A stretch of 64,000 nt of DNA, from NCBI GenBank assembly GCA_964563395.1, contig CAZLWK010000002.1, positions 124,001 through 188,000 on the forward strand. The letters are read 5' to 3'. This document shows, piece after piece, positions 26,924 to 33,560 of the stretch (the first letter of the stretch is position 1; each line of letters starts with the position of its first letter). This DNA is from JBEVOS01 sp964563395 (lineage in GTDB: Bacteria > Pseudomonadota > Alphaproteobacteria > Caulobacterales > Aquidulcibacteraceae). The notes beneath the pieces are model-generated. The model was not told where the DNA came from. It saw nothing but the letters and a program-made list of their open reading frames with translations, and ran no database searches. The translations under genes were made by a program, and so were the position numbers.

Positions 26924-27211
26924 ATGACCGCAACCTTGATCCTGTTCGCTCTGATCGGCCTTGGCGCGGGCGCCTATGGCTTTCTGCGACCTGCCGGCGT
27001 GCTGCGCGCCGCCGCGATCGCGCTTGGCGTCGCCATCGCGCTGCCTTTCGCGGTCGGATATCTCGCCGCGCCCTTCCTGGGCGAGGGGGCCGGCATGGGC
27101 GCCGCCTTCATCCTCGTGGCGCTGTCAGCCTTCATCGCCCTGTGCGCGCTCTGCGCGGCGCTCGGCGCCGGCGCACGCCATGGATGGCGGGCGATGGGGC
27201 CGGAGCGATAG
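26924..27211 (+). CDS. Small membrane protein
   Basis: A 95-residue protein with about three hydrophobic helices (residues 2-21, 29-50 and 58-82) and a short basic tail. CGGGAGG lies 5 bp before the ATG, which decides the start over a longer in-frame reading from 26738 that runs antisense through the DUF1801 gene. No family recognised. Confidence 0.6.
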   Translation: MTATLILFALIGLGAGAYGFLRPAGVLRAAAIALGVAIALPFAVGYLAAPFLGEGAGMGAAFILVALSAFIALCALCAALGAGARHGWRAMGPER

Positions 27212-27370
27212 ACTCGCGATCAACATCCGCAATGGTGATCTAAAGGAAAAAAACTAAGTGGCGCCTCGATGGACTATTCAACGTCTTCAACCTGGACATG
27301 AGGCCTGAAATTCAGATTCACATTCCATTTGCGATTTTGTTCATGTCCCATCGGGTACCGCATAGCGCCC
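27212..27370. other. Lower-GC spacer without a gene
   Basis: This 159-bp stretch is noticeably richer in A and T than its surroundings (for example GGAAAAAAACTAAG at about 27243). I see no convincing ORF with a ribosome binding site, no inverted repeat and no RNA motif. With the small DUF2283 gene beside it, it may be a remnant of acquired DNA. Confidence 0.4.
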
Positions 27371-27598
27371 TCATTCCGCGGCCACGCCATGCTCGGCGCC
27401 GGCGGGCAGCAATGCCGGGGCGGTTTTCGAAACCTCCAAAATCTCGATGGCGATCAGCCGGCCGCCAGCGTCGAAATCGAGATTAACGGATTCTGTTGCA
27501 GTCACCGTCTCGACGCTGACGCCTTCCGAAAGGCGCAAAAAGCCGGCGTCGGTGTCGCTGTCATAGGAAAAAGTCACAGCCAATCGCGTCCAGAGCAT
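27371..27598 (-). CDS. DUF2283-family small protein
   Basis: A protein of about 75 residues. The core VTFSYDSDTDAGFLRLSEG and ESVNLDFDAGGRLIAIEILEVSKTAP fits DUF2283, small beta-rich proteins often found near toxin-antitoxin or mobile genes but of unknown role. The family usually begins right before the YD motif, so GTG at 27577 may be the true start; ATG 27598 lacks an obvious ribosome binding site. No toxin partner is visible. It lies downstream of pntB on the same strand but its base composition is less GC-rich. Confidence 0.65.
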   Translation of the reverse strand: MLWTRLAVTFSYDSDTDAGFLRLSEGVSVETVTATESVNLDFDAGGRLIAIEILEVSKTAPALLPAGAEHGVAAE

Positions 27599-27624
27599 GA
27601 CGCCGAAACAGGATGTCGGGTAAA

Positions 27625-29061
27625 TCAAAGCCCTTTGACGATCTCGTCCGTCATCTTCTTCGCATCCCCGAACAGCATCATCGTGTTGTCGCGGAAGAAG
27701 AGTTCGTTTTCGACGCCGGCATAGCCCGAGCCCATGCCGCGCTTCACGAAGAGCACGGTCTTGGCTTTTTCCACGTCGAGGATCGGCATGCCGAAGATCG
27801 GCGATTTCGGATCGGTCTTGGCGGACGGATTGGTCACGTCATTGGCGCCGATCACGTAGGCGACATCGGCCTGGGAGAAATCGTTGTTGATGTCTTCCAG
27901 TTCGAACACTTCGTCATAGGGCACGTTCGCTTCGGCCAGCAGCACGTTCATGTGGCCCGGCATGCGCCCCGCGACGGGATGGATGGCGTATTTCACTTCA
28001 ACGCCCTCCTTCTTGAGCATGTCGGCCATTTCGCGCACGGCGTGCTGGGCCTGCGCCACCGCCATGCCGTAGCCAGGCACGATGATGACCTTGGAGGCGT
28101 TCTTCATGATGAAGGCGGCGTCGTCGGCGCTGCCCTGCTTGACGGGACGCGTCTCGACATGGCCGGCTGCCGCGCCGCCATCGGCCGTGCCGAAGCCGCC
28201 GAGGATGACGCTGATGAAGCTGCGATTCATCCCCTTGCACATGATGTAGGAGAGGATCGCGCCGGACGAGCCGACGAGCGCGCCGGTGATGATGAGCGCG
28301 ATGTTTTCCAGCGTGAAGCCGAGCGCGGCGGCGGCCCAGCCGGAATAGGAATTGAGCATCGACACGACGACGGGCATGTCCGCCCCGCCGATCGGCACGA
28401 TCAGCAGCACGCCGATCAGCAAGGAAAGCGCGAGCAGCGCCCAGAACATCCAGGTTTCGGTTCCGGCGGTCTGCACCATCATCACGATCAGCGCGACGAT
28501 GCCGAGCCCGATGGCGATATTGATAAGGTGGCGCGCGGGCAGCATGATCGGCGCGCCGCTCATATTGCCGTTGAGCTTGGCGAAGGCGATGACCGAGCCG
28601 GTGAAGGTGATCGCGCCGATCGCGGTGCCGATGGAGAGCTCGATCAGCGAGCTCACCTTGATGCCGCCGGCGCCGTCGGCGATGTGGAAGCTATCCGGCG
28701 CGTAGAGCGCGGCGGCCGCGACCGCGACGGCGGCGAGACCCACGAGCGAGTGGAACGCGGCGACCAGCTGGGGCATCGCCGTCATCTTGATCTGGCGGGC
28801 GGTGAGCGCGCCGATCCCGCCGCCGACCGCCGCGCCGATCAGGATGATGCCGATGGTGGTGGCGTCGGGCTGGACCATGAACAGCGTCGTCGCCACGGCG
28901 AGCGCCATGCCGATCATGCCATAGGTGTTGCCCTGCCGGCTGGTCTCGGGGCTGGAGAGCCCGCGCAGCGCCAGAATGAAGAGCACGCCCGACACGAGGT
29001 AAAGCAGCGCCGCCAGATTGGGATCGACGAGGCTCGCGCCCGTCGCGGGGTTGTTTTCCAT
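27625..29061 (-). CDS. pntB: NAD(P) transhydrogenase subunit beta
   Basis: Membrane dII-dIII subunit of proton-translocating transhydrogenase, which drives NADPH formation from NADH. The 478-residue protein starts with about eight helices, then the NADP(H)-binding dIII domain: VIIVPGYGMAVAQAQHAVREMADML, YAIHPVAGRMPGHMNVLLAEANVPYDEV and VIGANDVTNPSA. Length and motifs are normal. It is the last gene of the pnt operon and is separated from pntAB by the immunity-like gene. Confidence 0.96.
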   Translation of the reverse strand: MENNPATGASLVDPNLAALLYLVSGVLFILALRGLSSPETSRQGNTYGMIGMALAVATTLFMVQPDATTIGIILIGAAVGGGIGALTARQIKMTAMPQLVAAFHSLVGLAAVAVAAAALYAPDSFHIADGAGGIKVSSLIELSIGTAIGAITFTGSVIAFAKLNGNMSGAPIMLPARHLINIAIGLGIVALIVMMVQTAGTETWMFWALLALSLLIGVLLIVPIGGADMPVVVSMLNSYSGWAAAALGFTLENIALIITGALVGSSGAILSYIMCKGMNRSFISVILGGFGTADGGAAAGHVETRPVKQGSADDAAFIMKNASKVIIVPGYGMAVAQAQHAVREMADMLKKEGVEVKYAIHPVAGRMPGHMNVLLAEANVPYDEVFELEDINNDFSQADVAYVIGANDVTNPSAKTDPKSPIFGMPILDVEKAKTVLFVKRGMGSGYAGVENELFFRDNTMMLFGDAKKMTDEIVKGL

Positions 29062-29178
29062 CGCTTTTAGCCCTCCGGCGGCCCGAAGGGCCCCGCATAT
29101 TCAGCGCACGTCATGCCCGCTTCGCTCGCCGCGTCAAGACGGCGCCGGCCCGCACCGCCCTCGATTTGGGAGCCAATT

Positions 29179-29823
29179 TCAGGGACGCCGCGCCCAACGC
29201 ACCCAGCGCAGCCAAGCCGTCAGCAGCGTCAGAGCGGGCGCCGCGAAGAAGACTAGCGCCGCTGTCCAGGTGGGCCAGTCCCACACGTCCCGGGCGCCGA
29301 AGAACGCGATCACGTTGCCGAGAAACGGCACGAAGGCGAGGATCACGCCGGCGAAGGTGGCGAGCGCGGCCGGCCAGGCCAGCGCCGATTGCACTTGGTC
29401 CGAGACGGCGAAAATCTGCAAAAGGCAAAGCCCGATCCAGGCCAGCGCGATGAAGCAGCCGAGGCCGACGATCTGGTTCATCTGAACCTGGAAGCGGCGA
29501 ATGTCCTCGCGCGCGCGCACGCGATCATAGGTGCGGGCGCGGAAGCCGCCTGTGGGCTCGGCGCCGCCTTCATTGAGCCGCGCCAGCGCGCGGCGCGCCG
29601 CCTCGCGCAGTTCCGCTTCGTCCGCATCGCCCGGCTTGAAGAGATCGGGATCGCCGCAATAGGCGTCGACCACCTCCATGAGGGATTCGATCGCCGGCGG
29701 CGACGGCAAGTGATTGTCGCGCTCCTCGCGCCACGCATCGAGGAACCGCCGCTCAAAAGCGTCCGGGCCGATCCGGCCTTCGATGAAGGCTTCCAGCAGC
29801 GCGCGCCATTCCGCAACGGTCAT
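29179..29823 (-). CDS. Colicin-D-immunity-like domain fused to a three-helix membrane domain
   Basis: A 214-residue protein of two parts. Residues 1-85 resemble colicin D type immunity proteins (Colicin_immun-like): LLEAFIEGRIGPDAFERRFLDAW, then VDAYCGDPDLFKPGDADEAELREAARRALARL. Residues 115-207 hold three membrane helices (GLGCFIALAWIGLCLLQIF; AALATFAGVILAFVPFLGNV; WTAALVFFAAPALTLLTAWL). It sits between pntAB and pntB on the same strand, gaps of 43 and 117 bp. No bacteriocin gene is near. The immunity match is by eye only; such domains also occur as stand-alone housekeeping proteins, so the role is open. Confidence 0.6.
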   Translation of the reverse strand: MTVAEWRALLEAFIEGRIGPDAFERRFLDAWREERDNHLPSPPAIESLMEVVDAYCGDPDLFKPGDADEAELREAARRALARLNEGGAEPTGGFRARTYDRVRAREDIRRFQVQMNQIVGLGCFIALAWIGLCLLQIFAVSDQVQSALAWPAALATFAGVILAFVPFLGNVIAFFGARDVWDWPTWTAALVFFAAPALTLLTAWLRWVRWARRP

Positions 29824-29866
29824 CGTCCGCCGGCCTCCCCGCGCGCCGCGTGCAGCGGCGCGGGCG

Positions 29867-30172
29867 CTATTTCTGCTTCTTCTTGTACATCGCCAGCATG
29901 CGCTGGGTGACGAGGAAGCCGCCGAAAATGTTCACCGCCGCGAGCGCGACGGCAAGACCGCCCGCTCCCTTGGCCACCCAGCCGCCCTCATTGAGGCCGC
30001 TGGCGCCGGCCGCGATCAGCGCGCCGACGATGATCACCGAGGAGATCGCGTTCGTCACCGCCATCAAGGGCGTGTGCAGCGCGGGCGTCACCGACCAGAC
30101 GACGTAATAGCCGACGAAAATCGCGAGCACGAAAATCGCAAGGTAGAAGACGAAGGGCGTAACGGCTTCCAT
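29867..30172 (-). CDS. pntAB: NAD(P) transhydrogenase subunit alpha part 2
   Basis: The 101-residue membrane piece of the split alpha subunit seen in alphaproteobacteria. Three to four helices are visible, with FVFYLAIFVLAIFVGYYVVWSVTPALHTPLMAVTNAISSVIIVGAL being the conserved dII core. ATG 30172 begins MEAVTPFV, 13 bp after the pntAA stop; the longer in-frame reading overlaps pntAA and is rejected. It ends with a Lys-rich tail. Confidence 0.93.
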   Translation of the reverse strand: MEAVTPFVFYLAIFVLAIFVGYYVVWSVTPALHTPLMAVTNAISSVIIVGALIAAGASGLNEGGWVAKGAGGLAVALAAVNIFGGFLVTQRMLAMYKKKQK

Positions 30173-30185
30173 GGACGTCTCCAGA

Positions 30186-31334
30186 TCAGGCGGCGGGCGC
30201 GGGCGCGGCGGCGAGCGCGGGATGCACGATCGCGCCGGCGCGGGTGAGCATGGCGCCCTTGACGATTTCATCGTCCCACGCGGGGGCGAAGGCTTTCGAA
30301 TCCTTGTCGGTCAGCAGCGGCAAGAGCGCGAGCAGATTCTTCGCATAGAGCGAGGATGCATCGGCCGGCAGGCGCGCGGGCAAATTGGCGAAGCCGGCGA
30401 TCTTCACGCCATTCACCTCGACCACTTCGTCCGGCTTGGAGAGCGGGCAATTGCCGCCTTGGGCCACCGCCAGATCGACGATCACCGAACCCGGCCGCAT
30501 CGTCGCGACCATTTCCGGCGTGACCAGAACGGGCGCAGGCCGCCCCGGGATCAGCGCCGTCGTGATCACAACATCCTGCTTGGCGATATGCTCGGCCACG
30601 AGCGCCGCCTGCTTCTTCTGATATTCCGCGCTCATCGGCTTGGCGTAGCCGGCGGCGGTTTCAGCCTGTTTGAATTCCTCGTCCTCGACGGCGATGAATT
30701 TGCCGCCGAGCGAGGCGACCTGCTCCTTCGTGGCCGGGCGCACATCGGTGGCGGTGACGACGGCGCCGAGACGGCGCGCCGTGGCGATGGCCTGCAGGCC
30801 GGCGACGCCCACGCCCATGACGAACACCTTGGCGGCGGCGACGGTGCCCGCCGCTGTCATCATCATCGGGAAGCCGCGCCCGTATAGAGCCGAGGCCTCG
30901 ATCACGGCGCGATAGCCGGCGAGGTTCGCCTGCGAGGACAGCGCGTCCATGCTCTGGGCGCGGGTGATGCGCGGCACGAATTCCATCGCTAGCGCTTCGA
31001 TCTTCGCGTCTGCGTAGGCTTTGACGCCGGCCGCATCGCCATAGGGCTCGATCAGCGCGCAAAAACCGGCGCCCGCGCGCATCGCCGCGATCTCGTCGCC
31101 CAGCGCGCGGCGCACCTTGAGCACCAGATCGGCGCCCGCGATGGCGGCGGCGGCGTCCGCCGCGATCGTGGCGCCGGCGGCTTCATAGAGCGCGTCCGGA
31201 TAGGATGACGCCGCGCCGGCGTTCTTTTCGATCACCAGCGTATGGCCAAGGCCGATAATCTTCTTCGCCGTCTCCGGCGTGGCGGCCACACGCGTTTCAC
31301 CGGGCGCGCGCTCCTTGAGAACAGCGATCTTCAT
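30186..31334 (-). CDS. pntAA: NAD(P) transhydrogenase subunit alpha part 1
   Basis: Soluble NAD(H)-binding dI subunit, 382 residues. It resembles alanine dehydrogenase: KERAPGETRVAATPETAKKIIGLGH at the N-terminus, then MGVGVAGLQAIATARRLGAVVTATDVRPATKEQVASLGG as the Rossmann NAD site, and the mobile-loop region AEYQKKQAALVAEHIAKQDVVITTALIPGRPAPVLVTPEMV. It lies three bases after the stop of the COX4-like gene and clearly shares its transcript. Confidence 0.95.
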   Translation of the reverse strand: MKIAVLKERAPGETRVAATPETAKKIIGLGHTLVIEKNAGAASSYPDALYEAAGATIAADAAAAIAGADLVLKVRRALGDEIAAMRAGAGFCALIEPYGDAAGVKAYADAKIEALAMEFVPRITRAQSMDALSSQANLAGYRAVIEASALYGRGFPMMMTAAGTVAAAKVFVMGVGVAGLQAIATARRLGAVVTATDVRPATKEQVASLGGKFIAVEDEEFKQAETAAGYAKPMSAEYQKKQAALVAEHIAKQDVVITTALIPGRPAPVLVTPEMVATMRPGSVIVDLAVAQGGNCPLSKPDEVVEVNGVKIAGFANLPARLPADASSLYAKNLLALLPLLTDKDSKAFAPAWDDEIVKGAMLTRAGAIVHPALAAAPAPAA

Positions 31335-31337
31335 GCC

Positions 31338-31652
31338 TTAACCCGCCAAGCCGACGATGAAGGGAACGAGCGCCCCGCCGATGGCGAGAAGGACCAGCGC
31401 GCCGGCCAAGGTCGCCCACCAGGCGCCGCCCATCTTGAAAAAGAGGCCGACCGCGACGCCGATCACCAGGTAAGCGGCGAGCCCCGCCCACCAGCCAGCG
31501 CCGATGGCGAAGGCCAGCGTGAACAGCGCGGTGGATTGGGCGATGAGCGTCGAAACCCAAAGCGCCGTCGCCATGAAGCCGCCAAACGTCTGGCGCTGAT
31601 CGGCGATCTCCATCTTCCCGCGCACATAATCTCCGTGCGATGCTTGGGCCAT
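31338..31652 (-). CDS. Protein with aa3-oxidase subunit IV-like segment and extra helices
   Basis: A 104-residue protein. Residues 1-27 (MAQASHGDYVRGKMEIADQR...) match the short bacterial aa3-type cytochrome c oxidase subunit IV (COX4_pro_2-like) pattern HGDYVRGxMEIxxQxxTF. Classical subunit IV has a single helix; this one has about three further hydrophobic segments up to residue 100. GGAGGGG precedes the ATG. The gene heads the pnt operon, an arrangement known in other alphaproteobacteria, so it may serve transhydrogenase or membrane assembly rather than oxidase. Confidence 0.75.
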   Translation of the reverse strand: MAQASHGDYVRGKMEIADQRQTFGGFMATALWVSTLIAQSTALFTLAFAIGAGWWAGLAAYLVIGVAVGLFFKMGGAWWATLAGALVLLAIGGALVPFIVGLAG

Positions 31653-31819
31653 TGCACCCCTCCAAACCGCTTTGGGCGCATCTAAACCGCGCCGACGAGC
31701 GGAGCAAGGGAGCCGCCGCCGCACCCATCGACGTCGCGCTTGTCCTTGGCGCGGCCGGGCGGCGTCCTCGCGCAGCCGAAAAAGCTGGCGGCTGGCATGC
31801 AAAGTGAACGGGCGGGCGG

Positions 31820-32932
31820 ATGATCCTTGTCGTAATCGCTGCCCTCGCCCTCACCGCCGCGCTGCTCGGCGCGAGCCTGTCGTCCGATCTAGCCGCGCCG
31901 CTTACCGCGATCCTCGCGGCCTCGGTCGCGCTGGCGGCGTTAACCGCGAAGAACGTCCGCGCGCGGCTGACGGCGCTGGCGGAGCGGCACGGCCCGGCGG
32001 GGATCGCCGCGATCGCGGCGCTTATCCTTTACGCATGGAGCCTCGGCGCGTTTTCGGCGGGCAATGAAGGCGCGCTGCGCGCCGCCACGCTGATCCTCGC
32101 CCTATTCGCCGCCGCCCCCGCCTTCGCCGCCATCGCCGCGACCGCAGGGCGCGCGGCCGCCGCGACCGGGCTCATGCTGAGCGCGATCCCGCTCGCGCTC
32201 GCGGCCCTGATCACGCTGCAAGCGGACCTTGCGACGCCGTTCGGACGGCTGGTCCCCGCGCTCGACGCGCCGGGCCTCACCATCGCGCTTGGCCTTCTCT
32301 CGCTCTTGGCGCTGCACGCGGGGTGCGACGAATTACGCCGCCGCCCCGCGCCGGGCGAAAAGGCGCTGGCGCCGGTGGCGCAGCGCCTGTTCGCGCCGAT
32401 CGCGACCTTGTGCGCGAGCGTCAGCCTTCTGGTGCTGGCGCCCGCGCCCGCGATCCTGGCGGCGCTGGCGGCGGGTGCGCTGGCCTTCACGCTCGCGCTC
32501 TGGCCGCGCGCGCGCCGCTCGCGCGTGGGCGTGGCGGTGCTGCCGATCGCGCTGTTCGTCAGCGCCGGCGCCGGCGCGGCGGCGGCGGCGTCGAGCACGA
32601 TGCTTTCAGGCGAAGCGCTTTCGGCGCTCTCGTTTCAATTCGATGGCGCGGCGTTCGCGGCGTGGCGCGCCGAGGGCGGGCCGATCCGGGTCGGCGTGTT
32701 CGCGCTGCTGATCGCGATCCTCGCTTCGACTTTGGCCTTCGCGAAGGATCGCGGCCGCACGCCGAGCCGGGGCGCGGCGCTGCTGGCGGGCATGGCGATG
32801 TTCGTTCTTGTGTGCGCGGCGCTCTCACAGGACGTGGCCGCGCCGGGCGCGGCGTTCGTGTTCGCGCTTATGGCTGGCTTGGCGGCGAGTTATGTGGACC
32901 TGCCGTCGGGGCGCACGCGGCGTCGCGACTGA
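31820..32932 (+). CDS. Polytopic membrane protein of unknown function
   Basis: A 370-residue, very Ala/Leu-rich protein with roughly ten hydrophobic segments and short Arg-rich loops (RRRPAPGEK, RARRSRVG). It looks like a simplified polymerase or O-antigen ligase-type membrane protein but I see no family motif. Its last 65 bases overlap the 3' end of the minus-strand TPR-like gene. Position next to the polysaccharide export genes suggests a linked role; this is inference only. Confidence 0.55.
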   Translation: MILVVIAALALTAALLGASLSSDLAAPLTAILAASVALAALTAKNVRARLTALAERHGPAGIAAIAALILYAWSLGAFSAGNEGALRAATLILALFAAAPAFAAIAATAGRAAAATGLMLSAIPLALAALITLQADLATPFGRLVPALDAPGLTIALGLLSLLALHAGCDELRRRPAPGEKALAPVAQRLFAPIATLCASVSLLVLAPAPAILAALAAGALAFTLALWPRARRSRVGVAVLPIALFVSAGAGAAAAASSTMLSGEALSALSFQFDGAAFAAWRAEGGPIRVGVFALLIAILASTLAFAKDRGRTPSRGAALLAGMAMFVLVCAALSQDVAAPGAAFVFALMAGLAASYVDLPSGRTRRRD

Positions 32933-33560
32933 TATCCTCGAACACCGGCGCGAGCGCGGCGCCTTCGCGGCGCGCCATGCAGGCTTCCGCGCGCGCGCCT
33001 TCGCGCGCGGCGGGCGCGAGCTGAAGCCAGAGCCGGCCCGCTGTTTCGGCGCGCACCGCGGCGAGCGGGGGCGACAAGGGTTCTAGCGCGTAGGATCGCG
33101 CGAGCGCGCGGGCGGCGTCTTGCGTTTCACCCACCAGCAAGGAACGCGCGGCGGCGAGGCGCGCATGGGCCTCGGCGTTTTCCGGCGCGCGCGCGATCGC
33201 TTCACTCGCGGCGGCGCGCGCGGCGCCCAAAAGCGCCGGGGACACTTGGCGCACTTCCGCGCCGGTCGCCTGGAGATAACGCGTCTCGGACAAGGCGAGC
33301 CAGAGCCGCACATCGTCCGGCCGCGCGCGCAGCGCCTGCGTGAGTTCGCCTTGCGCGCGGTCCAGCGCCAGATCGCGCTCCGGCCCGACGGGCGCGGCCG
33401 CCGCGGCCTCGGCGTAGGTGCGGCCAAGCGCGGCCGCGGCCGCGCTCTGCAAATCCCGCAGACCCGCCGCGCCGGCGATCAGCGCGCCGATCGCCACCAG
33501 GGCGACCGGCGCGGCCGCGCGCGCGGTCTCAGCGGATATAATAGGTCTGGTAGAGCTCAC
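32868..33560 (-). CDS. Membrane-anchored TPR-like protein of the polysaccharide cluster
   Basis: About 230 residues: a membrane anchor near the N-terminus (PVALVAIGALIAGAAGL) followed by helical repeats of TPR character (LDRAQGELTQALRARPDDVRLWLALSETRYLQ; AASEAIARAPENAEAHARLAAARSLL). GTG 33560 is the best start, overlapping the kinase gene by 32 bp; a longer in-frame reading would run far into that gene. Probably translated with the tyrosine kinase. Such proteins often accompany polysaccharide export systems, but the exact role is unknown. Confidence 0.6.
   Translation of the reverse strand: MSSTRPIISAETARAAAPVALVAIGALIAGAAGLRDLQSAAAAALGRTYAEAAAAAPVGPERDLALDRAQGELTQALRARPDDVRLWLALSETRYLQATGAEVRQVSPALLGAARAAASEAIARAPENAEAHARLAAARSLLVGETQDAARALARSYALEPLSPPLAAVRAETAGRLWLQLAPAAREGARAEACMARREGAALAPVFEDISRDAACAPTAGPHNSPPSQP

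Noticed and set aside
27298..27486. 62-residue frame in the lower-GC spacer
   Set aside because: No ribosome binding site and half of it lies antisense to the DUF2283 gene.
27613..29070. 485-residue plus-strand open frame across pntB
   Set aside because: Antisense to pntB; His/Asp/Gly-rich low-complexity composition typical of a shadow frame.
29179..29823. Bacteriocin locus around the immunity-like gene
   Set aside because: No toxin, secretion or lysis gene nearby; neighbours are all transhydrogenase genes.
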